A model generated the notes under the pieces. It was not told where the DNA came from. It was given only the letters and a program-made list of their open reading frames with translations, and did not search any database. Of a stretch of DNA of 64,000 nt, positions 1 to 9,366 are shown piece by piece. The DNA is from QWQI01 sp964608915 (GTDB taxonomy: Bacteria; Planctomycetota; Planctomycetia; Isosphaerales; Isosphaeraceae), in assembly GCA_964608915.1 (NCBI GenBank), contig CAZSQA010000020.1, positions 1-64,000 on the forward strand. The letters run 5' to 3'. The stretch's first letter is position 1, and each line of letters opens with the position of its first letter. A program made the position numbers and the translations under genes.

Positions 1-52
1 ACACACAACATCATGATTCTGTAGAGGGGAATCGGGTTTTCTACAGAGCCGG

Positions 53-460
53 TCATTCTACTTTTCCTTCTTTTATGCCGTCGCAGTCGAAAGCGAGTGT
101 GGCGGAACCCACGCCGGTGACCTGATTCTGGGCGTTGTGCGTACGGCTCTGCCCGGTGCCATTGGTCGAAAGGGACTGCCAGTTGCCCATCGCGTCGAGG
201 TCCCAGGCCTGAGTCCGCGAGGGCGAGGTCACAATATCGAGGATACCGTCGCTGTTGGAGTCGAACAACGTGCCACGGGCGAAATCGGTGAGTCGGTTGA
301 GGTCGTCGTAATCGTAGAGATCGCTCAGGGCCGCATCGACGAGATCGGCTTCGAACAGGCGGTTGCCGACGCGGTCGCAAGCGAGTGTCAGAGTGATCAG
401 GAACGTCGCGGCACCCGATTTCGTGTGATTCCGTGCTTGCCGATGATCCGCCAGCCCTAT
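53..460 (-). pseudogene. Decayed C-terminal remnant of an RHS/YD-repeat protein
   Basis: Reading the minus strand in one frame gives an open stretch containing canonical YD-repeat phrases: CDRVGNRLFE, YDYDDLNRLTDFARG, a WDLDAMGNWQ unit and RTHNAQNQVTG. These belong to RHS/YD proteins, large secreted or surface polypeptides that form a beta-sheet shell. No start codon or signal region lies upstream, because the frame dissolves into unrelated sequence near 460, and the last residues before the stop at 53-55 are not RHS-like. The fragment therefore covers only two to three repeats. It abuts the leader of the next operon, so a larger gene was probably truncated by deletion or recombination. A short TTG-started ORF at 53-268 could be called but is unlikely to be expressed. 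Confidence 0.75.
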
Positions 461-463
461 AAT
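437..463 (+). promoter_or_regulatory. Candidate sigma-70-type promoter of the arginine catabolic pair
   Basis: TATAAT at 458-463 is preceded by TTGCCG at 437-442 with a 15-base spacer, shorter than ideal. It would give a leader of about 125 bases ahead of the start at 596. It lies inside the edge of the RHS remnant. This is pattern matching only. Confidence 0.3.
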
Positions 464-499
464 GAAGAGGGAGAGAGGGAGAGAAAATGTGTGTGTGTG
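464..499 (+). repeat. Polypurine tract followed by (TG)6
   Basis: Positions 464-487 are all purines, made of GAG/GGGA units, and 488-499 are six TG dinucleotides. The tract lies directly after the TATAAT-like hexamer, in what would be the start of the transcribed leader. Confidence 0.8.
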
Positions 500-595
500 G
501 CGGATTCATCGACCGCCAGGCGAATCGAAGTCGATCGATTCGACACTTCGGACGTTCTTCACATCGATTCGCGAAAACCAGCAGGAGACCGGGCC

Positions 596-1924
596 ATGAC
601 GAAGCAAGCGGCTCCGCACGATCACCATCGAAACCACGAGAACCGGCATCCGCATCAGGCCGTTGGCCATGCGCACGGACCGGATGCGGCCGCGAACAAG
701 CACCACAGCGAACTCGTCGAAATTCGCGGGCACATTATCGATTCGCTCCTGCTGCCCAAGGTGCTCGACCTGGTACTCAATCAGGGCGGCCGGTTCGATA
801 TCGAGGAGTGCCGTATCGGCTCGCGCAGGGTCGACCCCAGCGTGGCCAGGATTCGGGTCACCGCCCCCGATGCCGACACGCTGGGCCGGATCCTCAACAG
901 CCTGATCGCCCAGGGTGCCACGCTGCCGGAAGCCGAGGCGGCCAAGTTCGTGCCCGCTGACATCGCCGGCACTTTCCCGGAAGGTTTTTATGCGACGAGC
1001 AATCACCCGACCCAGGTGAACATCGGCGGCAAGTGGGTGGATGTCGCCCGGCAGGAGATGGATGTCGCCATCGTGCTGGAAGACGGCCAGCCCAGGTGCA
1101 TGGCCATGGCCGACGTTCAGGTGGGCATGCCGGTGCTCGTCGGCTATCACGGCGTTCGGGTGAAGCCGGTGGACAGACTGACCGAGCCCACTGGCCCAAG
1201 CTTCGGCTTCATGAGTTCGGCCGTCTCCAGCGAGCGGCCACGCGTCGCTCTGATCCACGAAATCGCCGGTCACATGCGGGCCACGCGCGCCGCGGGCAAG
1301 CGGGTGCTGCTGGTGGGCGGCCCGGCGATCATTCACACAGGAAGCGGCGAATATGTGGCCCGGTTGATCCGCGAAGGCTGGATCACGGCCCTGTTCGCCG
1401 GCAACGCCCTGGCCACGCACGATATCGAACAGGCGATCTTCGGTACCAGCCTGGGCATTTCGGTCGACAAGGCACAGGGGACGGAGCATGGGCATGAGCA
1501 TCACTTGCGGGCGATCAACAGTGTGCGCAGGGCGGGCGGGATCGTGCCGGCGGTGAAGTCGGGCCTGATCGGCTCGGGCGTCATGTACGAGTGCGTGCGT
1601 CAGGGCGTGCCGTATCTGCTGACCGGGTCGATCCGCGACGATGGCCCCCTGCCCGACGTGGTGACGGACATGCTCGTCGGCCAGGCGAAGCTGCGTGAGC
1701 TGGTGCACGACGTCGGCTTCTGTATCATCGTGGCCACGGGGCTGCACGGGATCGCCACTGGCAATGTGCTGCCATCGACGGTGCCGGTGGCCGTGGTGGA
1801 CATCAACCCGGCGATCATTACGAAGCTGCACGACCGCGGCACGTTTCAGACGATCGGCATGGTGACCGACGTTCAGGCCTTCCTTAGCGGCCTGGCCGAC
1901 GCACTGGCGGAGGCGAAAGCATGA
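596..1924 (+). CDS. Archaeal-type ornithine cyclodeaminase (LOR/SDH domain, TIGR00300-like)
   Basis: Predicted to deaminate and cyclise L-ornithine to L-proline, releasing ammonia. The 442-residue protein has the LOR/SDH-type N-terminal region and the family landmarks GGPAIIHTGSG, SVDKAQGTEHGHEHH, SGVMYECV, GSIRDDGPLPDVVTD, ATGNVLPS and VVDINPAIITKL. Proteins of this family are the archaeal-type ornithine cyclodeaminases and the C-terminal half of cyanobacterial ArgZ/AgrE. The ATG at 596 is chosen because AGGAGA sits 8-12 bases upstream; an in-frame extension back to 137 would be antisense to the RHS remnant and has no family similarity. Residues 8-27 are very His-rich, a possible metal-binding tail. 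The stop overlaps the start of the arginine dihydrolase gene by four bases, implying translational coupling and a shared pathway. Confidence 0.85.
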   Translation: MTKQAAPHDHHRNHENRHPHQAVGHAHGPDAAANKHHSELVEIRGHIIDSLLLPKVLDLVLNQGGRFDIEECRIGSRRVDPSVARIRVTAPDADTLGRILNSLIAQGATLPEAEAAKFVPADIAGTFPEGFYATSNHPTQVNIGGKWVDVARQEMDVAIVLEDGQPRCMAMADVQVGMPVLVGYHGVRVKPVDRLTEPTGPSFGFMSSAVSSERPRVALIHEIAGHMRATRAAGKRVLLVGGPAIIHTGSGEYVARLIREGWITALFAGNALATHDIEQAIFGTSLGISVDKAQGTEHGHEHHLRAINSVRRAGGIVPAVKSGLIGSGVMYECVRQGVPYLLTGSIRDDGPLPDVVTDMLVGQAKLRELVHDVGFCIIVATGLHGIATGNVLPSTVPVAVVDINPAIITKLHDRGTFQTIGMVTDVQAFLSGLADALAEAKA

Positions 1925-2787
1925 CCGCGACCGGCGATACCGAGGCCATCACGCTGGTGCTGCATCGCAAGCCACGCGTGCTGATGTGCCCGCCTGACCA
2001 TTACGGGATCGAATACGAAATCAACCCCTGGATGGACGTGAAGCGAGGGGCCGTGCCTGAACTGGCCCAGAGGCAGTGGGCACGGCTGCGTGAGACGATC
2101 GAGGAGCTGGGGGCGGCGGTGGAAATCGTCCATGCCATGCCACATTTGCCGGACCTGGTCTTCACGGCGAATGCGGGGCTGGTGTTCGGGAATACGTTCG
2201 TGGGCTCGAATTTCCGCCATGCAGTGCGGCAGGGCGAAAGCCCTGTGTTCGACGCATGGTTCGCCGAGCGGGGCTGGAAGGTCGTTCGCCCGCCAGCGGA
2301 TATTTATTTCGAAGGGGCCGGCGATGCCCTGTTTTGCGGCGAGACGCTTTTCTTCGGCTACAAATTTCGCAGTCAGCCGCGTGGGCATGCCTGGCTGGGC
2401 GAACTGCTTGGTGTGGAGGTGTTGCCCGTCGAACTGGCTGACGACCGGTATTATCACCTGGACACGTGCTTCTGTCCGCTGGACGATTCGGCGGCCATCA
2501 TCTTTCCAGGCGCGTTCGACGAATATGGCCTTGCAGCCATACGCGACCGCGTGCCTTTGCTCATCGAGGCCGACGCGACCGAGGCCGAGGCCTTCTGCTG
2601 CAACGCCGTGGTGATCGGCCGCGACGTGATCCTGAACGACATATCACCCCGGCTGGCCGATTCGCTGGGCGAACATGGTTTTCGCACGCATCCGCTGGGG
2701 TTGTCGGAGTTCATCAAGTCAGGCGGCAGCGCCAAATGCCTGACACTGCGGCTGGACGGCGAGGAAGCCGCCACCTGGGCGAAATGA
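1921..2787 (+). CDS. Arginine dihydrolase (ArgZ/AgrE N-terminal-type, guanidine-modifying family)
   Basis: Predicted to convert L-arginine to L-ornithine, CO2 and two ammonia. The 288-residue protein is a complete amidinotransferase-fold enzyme. FTANAG (81-86) matches the ArgZ-type motif whose Asn separates dihydrolases from DDAH and arginine deiminase; FEGAGD (130-135) supplies acidic substrate ligands; the catalytic His is in YYHLDT (His179); the nucleophile Cys273 is in SGGSAKCLTLRL at the C-terminus. It overlaps the preceding ornithine cyclodeaminase gene by ATGA, so the pair would carry arginine to proline. In cyanobacteria the two activities are one polypeptide with this domain first; here they are separate and in the opposite order. 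A DDAH-like activity is the main alternative. Confidence 0.85.
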   Translation: MTATGDTEAITLVLHRKPRVLMCPPDHYGIEYEINPWMDVKRGAVPELAQRQWARLRETIEELGAAVEIVHAMPHLPDLVFTANAGLVFGNTFVGSNFRHAVRQGESPVFDAWFAERGWKVVRPPADIYFEGAGDALFCGETLFFGYKFRSQPRGHAWLGELLGVEVLPVELADDRYYHLDTCFCPLDDSAAIIFPGAFDEYGLAAIRDRVPLLIEADATEAEAFCCNAVVIGRDVILNDISPRLADSLGEHGFRTHPLGLSEFIKSGGSAKCLTLRLDGEEAATWAK

Positions 2788-3190
2788 CGAAATCCGGTCC
2801 CTCCCGGATCCGGACAGGCGAATACGTGTTTCGAAGCGGAAATCATGCAGGGCACGAAGGCGGATGACGCAAGAAATCAACGCAAGTGTTTGTCTTCGTT
2901 CAGTTCGAATCCTATAATGCAGAAACGAAAAATGGATCCGGCGGCGATCATTCGCGAACAGGCACGTTCGCTTCGACCAGGGACCGAACACGTTGCGTGC
3001 CGCCGGAGCCGGGAACCCAGTGCATCTTTGACATCGAAGCCACATGTCGTTCTTTCCGCGTTTCTCATGACCGCATCTGCGAGAGCGGACGCATCGCCAT
3101 GCGGCCTGGGCTTTTCGCTCATGCGAAGACGTCGAATGGAATACGAATCTGAACTTTCGTCAAACATGCCGAACCTCGCTGAGTGACAGA
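2788..3190 (+). other. Intergenic region upstream of the GH16 gene
   Basis: About 400 bases with no convincing gene. TATAAT at 2913-2918 with TTTGTC at 2889-2894 (18-base spacer) is a possible promoter. Short frames on both strands here lack family similarity and ribosome-binding sites. Confidence 0.5.
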
Positions 3191-4018
3191 ATGATATCGA
3201 TCGGACGAGAGAGCGTTTCGCTGCGAGCGACTCGGAAAATTCTGGCGGCGATCGTGATCTTCTCTACAGTCCATTCCGCAGTCGCGCAGCAGGCCACCTT
3301 GCCGCCGCACGGTTACACGATGACCTGGAGCGACGAATTCAGCGGCACGACGCTGAACCAGGCCAAGTGGCGCGTGCGGTATCCAGGCATGCGCGACGGC
3401 GCGATGGTCACGGCCGACAGCGTCTCGCTCAATGGTCAGGGGCAACTTCTGCTCACGACGTTTTCCCGTAACGGCCTGGTGAACACCGGCATGATCGGGA
3501 CACAGCAGACCTTCCGGCAGCGATTCGGCTATTTCGAAGCCCGGATCAAGTTTCAGGCCTCACAGGGGCACCATGGCTGTTTCTGGCTTCAGTCGCCGAC
3601 CTATGGCCAGATCGTGGGCAATCCGGCGGCTTCGGGGACGGAGATCGACATCGCCGAGTTCTTCGGCAGCGGCCGCTCCGACAAGGGGATGTTTTCGACC
3701 GTCTGGTGGAACCCCTACTCCAGCCCTTCCAGCGTGAAGATCACGCCCAACCTGTCGAAGATTCTGAAACCGCTCAGTCGAAGACACGTTCCGGAGCTCA
3801 GTAGCGATTACCACGTTTACGGCCTGCTCTGGACACCGGCCAGCTATGTCTTCTATGTCGATGGGATCGAAGTCGGCCGCACGACGACCGCGGTTTCGCA
3901 AGTGCCGGAATACATCGTCCTGAGCTTGCTCTCCAGCGCGTGGGAACGCCCGAGATTGCCGACTTCGAAGCTGCCGGAAAGCATGACGGTCGATTACGTG
4001 CGGGTCTATTCCCCGTAA
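3191..4018 (+). CDS. Secreted GH16-family glycoside hydrolase
   Basis: A 275-residue exported enzyme of the GH16 beta-jelly-roll family, which hydrolyses beta-glucans such as laminarin, lichenan or agar/carrageenan. Residues 1-32 form a basic N-region, a hydrophobic stretch and an AVA/Q cleavage site. The catalytic signature is GTEIDIAEFFG, with Glu151 as nucleophile, Asp153 and Glu156 as acid/base, all intact. Family landmarks WSDEFSG, RFGYFEARIKF, HVYGLLWTP, YVDGIEVGR and the terminal MTVDYVRVY strand confirm a full-length domain without extra modules. Substrate cannot be assigned. No strong Shine-Dalgarno is visible before the ATG. A rho-independent-type hairpin follows the stop. Confidence 0.9.
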   Translation: MISIGRESVSLRATRKILAAIVIFSTVHSAVAQQATLPPHGYTMTWSDEFSGTTLNQAKWRVRYPGMRDGAMVTADSVSLNGQGQLLLTTFSRNGLVNTGMIGTQQTFRQRFGYFEARIKFQASQGHHGCFWLQSPTYGQIVGNPAASGTEIDIAEFFGSGRSDKGMFSTVWWNPYSSPSSVKITPNLSKILKPLSRRHVPELSSDYHVYGLLWTPASYVFYVDGIEVGRTTTAVSQVPEYIVLSLLSSAWERPRLPTSKLPESMTVDYVRVYSP

Positions 4019-4091
4019 GCCCGAGCCCGATAGGGAAGTGCCGGCACACCGGCAGGCGAAGTGCTGTACTGACATTTCCGAAAGTGATAAA

Positions 4092-4125
4092 GGACGGATG
4101 TGCGTGGTCACACATCCGCCCTTTT
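4092..4125 (+). terminator. Terminator after the GH16 gene
   Basis: An 11-base stem (4092-4102 with 4111-4121, one mismatch) and 8-base loop are followed by TTTT. It lies between convergent genes. Confidence 0.7.
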
Positions 4126-4173
4126 CGCAATTCGCAGACAGTTCTTTCACTCAGAGAACGGGCTCTGAACGAC

Positions 4174-5010
<837 letters not shown>

Positions 5011-5376
5011 GGTCTTCGAATTCCCTCGTTGAAGTCCTTGCGGGCCAAAGGCCGCGAATACGATGCGGAACGATCGTCGGGCCGGTCGTCTCGATGATCG
5101 AACGGACGATCTTCCAGCCTATGGCAATTCGCGTCCAGGGTCCACAGGACAGCCCCGCTTCCGCTTCCGAAACAATCCGATACGATCGCGGGACAACGGC
5201 CATAAATCCATTTCCGCTAGAACTTTATCGACCACAAACCGGCTCGATACGTTTCGTTACGGTGATCCGGTGTCCCGGCTTCATGCATGCATGCGTTTCA
5301 AGTTCGGTCGAAGTGGTTCCACTTCAGGAAATCGCCGCCAAATCTTCCCGAACGACAAGATCGGAGTCGACACGAA
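5011..5376 (+). other. Intergenic region between divergent genes
   Basis: Divergent promoter region for the hydrolase (minus) and the di-heme cytochrome (plus). The only striking element is a CATGCATGCATGC run at 5282-5294, also seen near 34670. No gene is supported. Confidence 0.5.
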
Positions 5377-6690
5377 ATGCGAAACGAAAATCTGCTCAAA
5401 GCGTTCGAAACCTGGCTCGGCCGCGGCCGAGTCGAACGCCTGCTTTCGAAAGCCGCCTTCATCGCCCCCCTGCTGACGCCCGTTTCGCTGGAGGCACAAG
5501 CCATCCGGCCGCCGGTGCCGGTTATCGGCGATCCGTTGCCCGGCCTGACGCCCGCGCAGCAGGAGCGGTTTCGGCTCGGCAAGGAGGCTTTCACCTTCGA
5601 ACTGGCTAACGAACATGGCGTCGGACCCGTGTTCAATGGCCGGTCGTGCGTCAGTTGCCATGCAGGGCCCGCGGCGGGCGGCGGCGCGGCGAAATTCGGC
5701 ATTCGGTTCGGCCGCAGGTCCGCGGAAGGTTTCGATGACCTTCAAGCCCTCGGCGGACCGACGATCCAGGCGTTCGGCATCGGAACGTCGGGTGATGTCG
5801 TTTTCGTCGGCGAAACCGTGCCGTCCAGGGCGAATGTCGTCGCCCGGCGCAGAGCCACGCCCACGTTCGGCTACGGCCTTGTGGACGCCATTCCCGACGA
5901 CTCGCTCATTCGCCTGGCGGCCGATCAGCGAGCCGCCCGCCCGGCGACCGCCGGCCGCGTCAACTTCGTCGTGAATCTGCGAACCGGCTTGCCGGCCGTG
6001 GGCAAATTCGGCTGGAAAGCGGGCGTGGCGAACCTGTTCGATTTCGCCGCCGACGCTTACAAGGACGAATTGGGCGTGACTTCCGGCGGCTTCACCGACC
6101 CGGAATTCCCGAATGTCGTTCTCCCCTTCGCACGATCGGCTGACGGGCGGTCCGTCAGCGAAGAAAATGCCCCACAAGGCAATGCGGCACTGCTGGCGGC
6201 CAATCCGGTGACCTCGCCGAACCTGCCGGACGACGAAAACGTCCGAAAGTTCGCCGATTTCATGACGCTGCTCGCACCGCCGCCACGCGGGCCATCCAGC
6301 GCTTCGGTCATTCGCGGCGAGATCCTGTTCGATCGCATCGGCTGCACGGACTGCCATGCACCCACGCTGCGGACTGGCCCGAGCGAAGTGCGGGCCCTGA
6401 ACCAGGTGAACTTCAAGCCCTATTCCGACTTCCTGCTGCATGATATGGCGTCGCTCGGCGACGGCATCGAAAGCCCGGGCCCGAACGGACCAGCGAAAGG
6501 CACGGAGATGCGGACAGCGCCCCTGTGGGGCTTGCGGTTTCAGGAGGTCTATCTGCACGACGGACGAGCGACGACGCCCGAAGCCGCCATACTGTGGCAC
6601 GACGGGCAGGGACGAATCGCCAGGTCGAACTACACCCGCTTGCCGGCCGCTTCGAAACGGGACCTGGAAGCGTTTCTGAAATCGCTCTGA
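5377..6690 (+). CDS. Di-heme oxidoreductase-family c-type cytochrome (DUF1111)
   Basis: A 437-residue exported protein with two c-type heme sites: CVSCH at 91-95 and CTDCH at 323-327. The spacing, the conserved VFNGRSCVSCH and the late ALWGLR-like and YLHDGRA motifs match the DUF1111 or DHOR family of thiol oxidoreductases/di-heme cytochromes, whose substrates are mostly unknown. The first 40 residues end in a hydrophobic stretch and a plausible cleavage site. The ATG at 5377 has GGAG 10 bases upstream and is preferred to an in-frame codon at 5287. Neighbours do not reveal an electron partner. Confidence 0.87.
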   Translation: MRNENLLKAFETWLGRGRVERLLSKAAFIAPLLTPVSLEAQAIRPPVPVIGDPLPGLTPAQQERFRLGKEAFTFELANEHGVGPVFNGRSCVSCHAGPAAGGGAAKFGIRFGRRSAEGFDDLQALGGPTIQAFGIGTSGDVVFVGETVPSRANVVARRRATPTFGYGLVDAIPDDSLIRLAADQRAARPATAGRVNFVVNLRTGLPAVGKFGWKAGVANLFDFAADAYKDELGVTSGGFTDPEFPNVVLPFARSADGRSVSEENAPQGNAALLAANPVTSPNLPDDENVRKFADFMTLLAPPPRGPSSASVIRGEILFDRIGCTDCHAPTLRTGPSEVRALNQVNFKPYSDFLLHDMASLGDGIESPGPNGPAKGTEMRTAPLWGLRFQEVYLHDGRATTPEAAILWHDGQGRIARSNYTRLPAASKRDLEAFLKSL

Positions 6691-6718
6691 CGAGACCCTG
6701 AAGCCCCGGGGACAATGC

Positions 6719-6758
6719 GACGTCCCGGCATCGCTGGAGCGAACGATGCCGGGACGTC
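6719..6758. terminator. Perfect 15-bp hairpin between convergent genes
   Basis: Arms 6719-6733 and 6744-6758 are exact inverted copies with a 10-base loop. There is no T-run on either side, so its role as terminator is inferred from the convergent position. Confidence 0.6.
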
Positions 6759-6794
6759 AGCAACGGGAGAGACGCCATGTGGCCGAAGACCGAT

Positions 6795-7493
6795 TCAATT
6801 TCCGCGGCGCCGCCTGCGGGCCAGGAATCCGATCGAGCCGAGCCCGATGGCCGTCATCGCGAAGCCGGCGGGCTCAGGCACCGCCGTGATCATGACAGGA
6901 TCGCCGCCGAGCCTGCGTGCGATGATCAGATTGTTCAGGGTGGCGTAATTGAACGCCGAAGGCAGTTCGATGGTCAGGCGCGAGATCGTCATGCCTTCCG
7001 TCGCGAAAAACCCGAAGAAATTGTGCGAACCGGTGAGCGTCGTCTGAAATGTCGACTGGCCGCCGGCACCTTCCGCGAAGATGGAGATCAGGCCCGTGGC
7101 GACGCTCGATTCGAAGGCCGTCGCGAAAAATTCGCCGCCGATGGCATTCGCATCGCCCTGAACGTTCCGAATGTCGATCGTCGTGGCGTCATAATTCGTG
7201 GAAAGCCATATATCGCCATACTGAGCCTGATTCTCAAGCGGATAGATCCCCTGATCCGAGCCACGTCCGTCGGCCAGGATGTCGAATCCGAACGTGCCGT
7301 TCGAAAACGTCAGGGCGTCCGAATAAGGCAGGTTCGGCATCAGGCCGTCGAACGTTTCCCGATAGAAATCCGGCTCGATGGAATTCATGAATTCGGCCTG
7401 AGGCGGCACCGGTACGATTCCGGCAGCCGCGGGCGTCAAGATCGGCCCGAAACCGACGATCGACGCGAAAAGTACGAAGCGTAGACGGTTCAT
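6795..7493 (-). CDS. PEP-CTERM sorting-domain protein
   Basis: A 232-residue secreted protein. Residues 1-24 are a Sec signal ending AAAG. The C-terminus carries the PEP-CTERM tripartite signal: VPEP, a hydrophobic helix (AGFAMTAIGLGSIGFLA) and an RRRRR cluster, the substrate of exosortase. The middle is an all-beta region resembling the lectin-like or carbohydrate-binding folds common in planctomycete PEP-CTERM proteins, but no named domain is certain. Function unknown; probably cell-surface or matrix associated. No exosortase gene is in the window. Confidence 0.85.
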   Translation of the reverse strand: MNRLRFVLFASIVGFGPILTPAAAGIVPVPPQAEFMNSIEPDFYRETFDGLMPNLPYSDALTFSNGTFGFDILADGRGSDQGIYPLENQAQYGDIWLSTNYDATTIDIRNVQGDANAIGGEFFATAFESSVATGLISIFAEGAGGQSTFQTTLTGSHNFFGFFATEGMTISRLTIELPSAFNYATLNNLIIARRLGGDPVMITAVPEPAGFAMTAIGLGSIGFLARRRRRGN

Positions 7494-7854
7494 TCGAAAT
7501 TCCCCGAACCTGCGATTGTGTTATCTTCCGAAATCACGCCCCGCCATGGCGTACCGAAGCTGTTCCCGAACGCCGCCGCGATCGCCGGAGCGATTTCGGC
7601 TCGACATGCGGAAACTCCCCGCGAATTCAACGGACCGGATTTCGATCGGGGACACATGTATCGCCGAGCGATTCGAAAATCCGCGGCCAGTGCGATACTT
7701 GCGTTGATTTTCCGCAACCGGAACGAACGAACGAGCACGCAAACGAACGCAACCCTGCGAACTTGCGACCGACCGTGGGGAACTCTAAGATAACCGGTCT
7801 CGAATCACGGGGTTCGTTCCCTCTGTTCCTCTCAATCTCAGGACAGGACCAAAC
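7494..7854 (+). other. Intergenic region between divergent genes
   Basis: About 360 bases separating the PEP-CTERM gene (minus) and the Gfo/Idh/MocA gene (plus). It must hold both promoters, but no convincing -35/-10 pair or operator was recognised. Frequent TTCGAA-like words. Confidence 0.4.
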
Positions 7855-9246
7855 ATGCCCTCTCCCCGACGCCGATTTCTCCGAAACGTCGCGGCAGGCT
7901 CCGCCGTCGCGCCGATCGCCGCTTCGGTTCTGGCCCAGAACCCGACCGTCACCGAACTTGCCCGCCGGCCCGAGCCGAAGAGCCCGAACGATAAAATTCG
8001 TATCGCCACGATCGGAATGGGCATCATCGGCTTCATCGATACCGACACGGCGCTGAAAGTGCCCGGCACGGAACTGGTCGCCGTGGCCGATGCCTACGCC
8101 GGCCGCCGAACCCGCGCCGGCGAAGTCTACGGCAAAAACGTCAAGGCTTATGCCGATTATCGCGAAATCCTCGATCGCAAGGACGTCGACGCCGTCCTCG
8201 TCTGTACACCCGACCACTGGCACGCGAAAATGGCCATCGACGCCATGAAGGCCGGCAAGGCCGTCTATTGCGAAAAGCCGATGGTGCAGAAGCTGGAAGA
8301 CGGCAAGCCCCTGATCGAAGCCGAGAAGGCCACCGGCGCGGTCTTTCAGGTGGGCAGCCAGTATGCCGCGTCGATTCTTTACGACAAGGTCCGTGACCTC
8401 ATCGCCGAGGGTGCCATCGGCAAGATCAATTCCGTCGAAGCCCGCTATAACCGCAATTCGGCGATCGGCGCCTGGCAGTATTCGATTCCGACCGACGCCA
8501 GCCCCGAAACCTGCGACTGGGACCGCTTCCTCGGCAGCGCGCCCAAAATCCCGTTCGACGCCACCCGCTTCTTCCGCTGGCGGAATTACAAGGACTACGG
8601 CACGGCCGTCGCCGGCGACTTGTTCGTCCACTTGCTTACGGGCATCCACCACGCCACGAAAAGCTTCGGGCCCAACCGCGTCGCCGCGTTCGGCGGCACC
8701 CGGTACTGGAAAGACGGCCGCGACGTGCCCGACTTCGTCATGGCCCTATACGATTATCCCGACACTGCCGCGCACCCGGCATTCACCGTCGCCATGCAGT
8801 GCAATTTCGAAGACGGCGGCGGCCCTGAGACCATGTTCCGGTTCGTGGGCAGTGAGGGCGTCATCTCCGTCACCTTCACTGACCTGACGCTCACCCGCCT
8901 GGGCATGGTTCCTTCGTCCGAGGCCGCCGTGCTCAAGGGCTATAACTCGGTCACCACCTTCGCGGCTGATCAGCAGGAACTTTACGGCAAGAAATGGCGG
9001 GCCGAAAATCCGCCCGAATCGATCAAAATGCCGAAGAAGGAAGAAAAACGCTGGAAGGTGCCCGGCGGCTACAACGAGCGCCTCGATCACTTTACGTTCT
9101 TCTTCGAATCGATGCGCAACAAGACCCCGGTGTACGAAAACGCCACCTTCGGCCTGCGGGCCGCCGCGCCGGCCCTGCTGGCCAACGAGAGCATCGACTC
9201 CAGCCGCGTCCTCGGATGGGACCCCGTCATCCTCGGCCGGGTTTGA
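7855..9246 (+). CDS. TAT-exported Gfo/Idh/MocA-family oxidoreductase
   Basis: A 463-residue NAD(P)-dependent oxidoreductase. RRRFLR at 5-10 followed by an Ala/Val-rich stretch is a twin-arginine signal, so a folded, cofactor-loaded enzyme is probably exported. The Rossmann fold starts at 47-60 (IRIATIGMGIIG), with VVAVADAY-like strand and the family EKP motif at 140-142 (YCEKPM). The C-terminal half is the GFO_IDH_MocA C-terminal alpha/beta domain. Planctomycetes encode many such exported paralogs, typically linked to sugar or polyol oxidation. AGGACAGGA precedes the ATG. Substrate unknown. Confidence 0.9.
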   Translation: MPSPRRRFLRNVAAGSAVAPIAASVLAQNPTVTELARRPEPKSPNDKIRIATIGMGIIGFIDTDTALKVPGTELVAVADAYAGRRTRAGEVYGKNVKAYADYREILDRKDVDAVLVCTPDHWHAKMAIDAMKAGKAVYCEKPMVQKLEDGKPLIEAEKATGAVFQVGSQYAASILYDKVRDLIAEGAIGKINSVEARYNRNSAIGAWQYSIPTDASPETCDWDRFLGSAPKIPFDATRFFRWRNYKDYGTAVAGDLFVHLLTGIHHATKSFGPNRVAAFGGTRYWKDGRDVPDFVMALYDYPDTAAHPAFTVAMQCNFEDGGGPETMFRFVGSEGVISVTFTDLTLTRLGMVPSSEAAVLKGYNSVTTFAADQQELYGKKWRAENPPESIKMPKKEEKRWKVPGGYNERLDHFTFFFESMRNKTPVYENATFGLRAAAPALLANESIDSSRVLGWDPVILGRV

Positions 9247-9301
9247 TCGAGATCCACCTGGAAGCAGGCCGGTTCCGTCCCAGCCATTCGGTATGGTCGA
9301 C

Positions 9302-9344
9302 CGAAACAGAAAGGCCCGGGTCAAGCGACCCGGGCCTCGTTTCG
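9302..9344. terminator. Bidirectional terminator hairpin between convergent genes
   Basis: An 11-bp perfect stem (9312-9322 with 9327-9337, loop AAGC), extended by matching CGAAAC (9302-9307) and GTTTCG (9339-9344). It separates the oxidoreductase gene from the convergent RTX gene. Confidence 0.75.
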
Positions 9345-9366
9345 ATCACGGGGCGAAGCCCGTGGA

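Noticed and set aside
2845..3186. A 113-codon frame just before the GH16 gene
   Set aside because: No similarity, Shine-Dalgarno or codon pattern; overlapped by other frames of equal quality on both strands.
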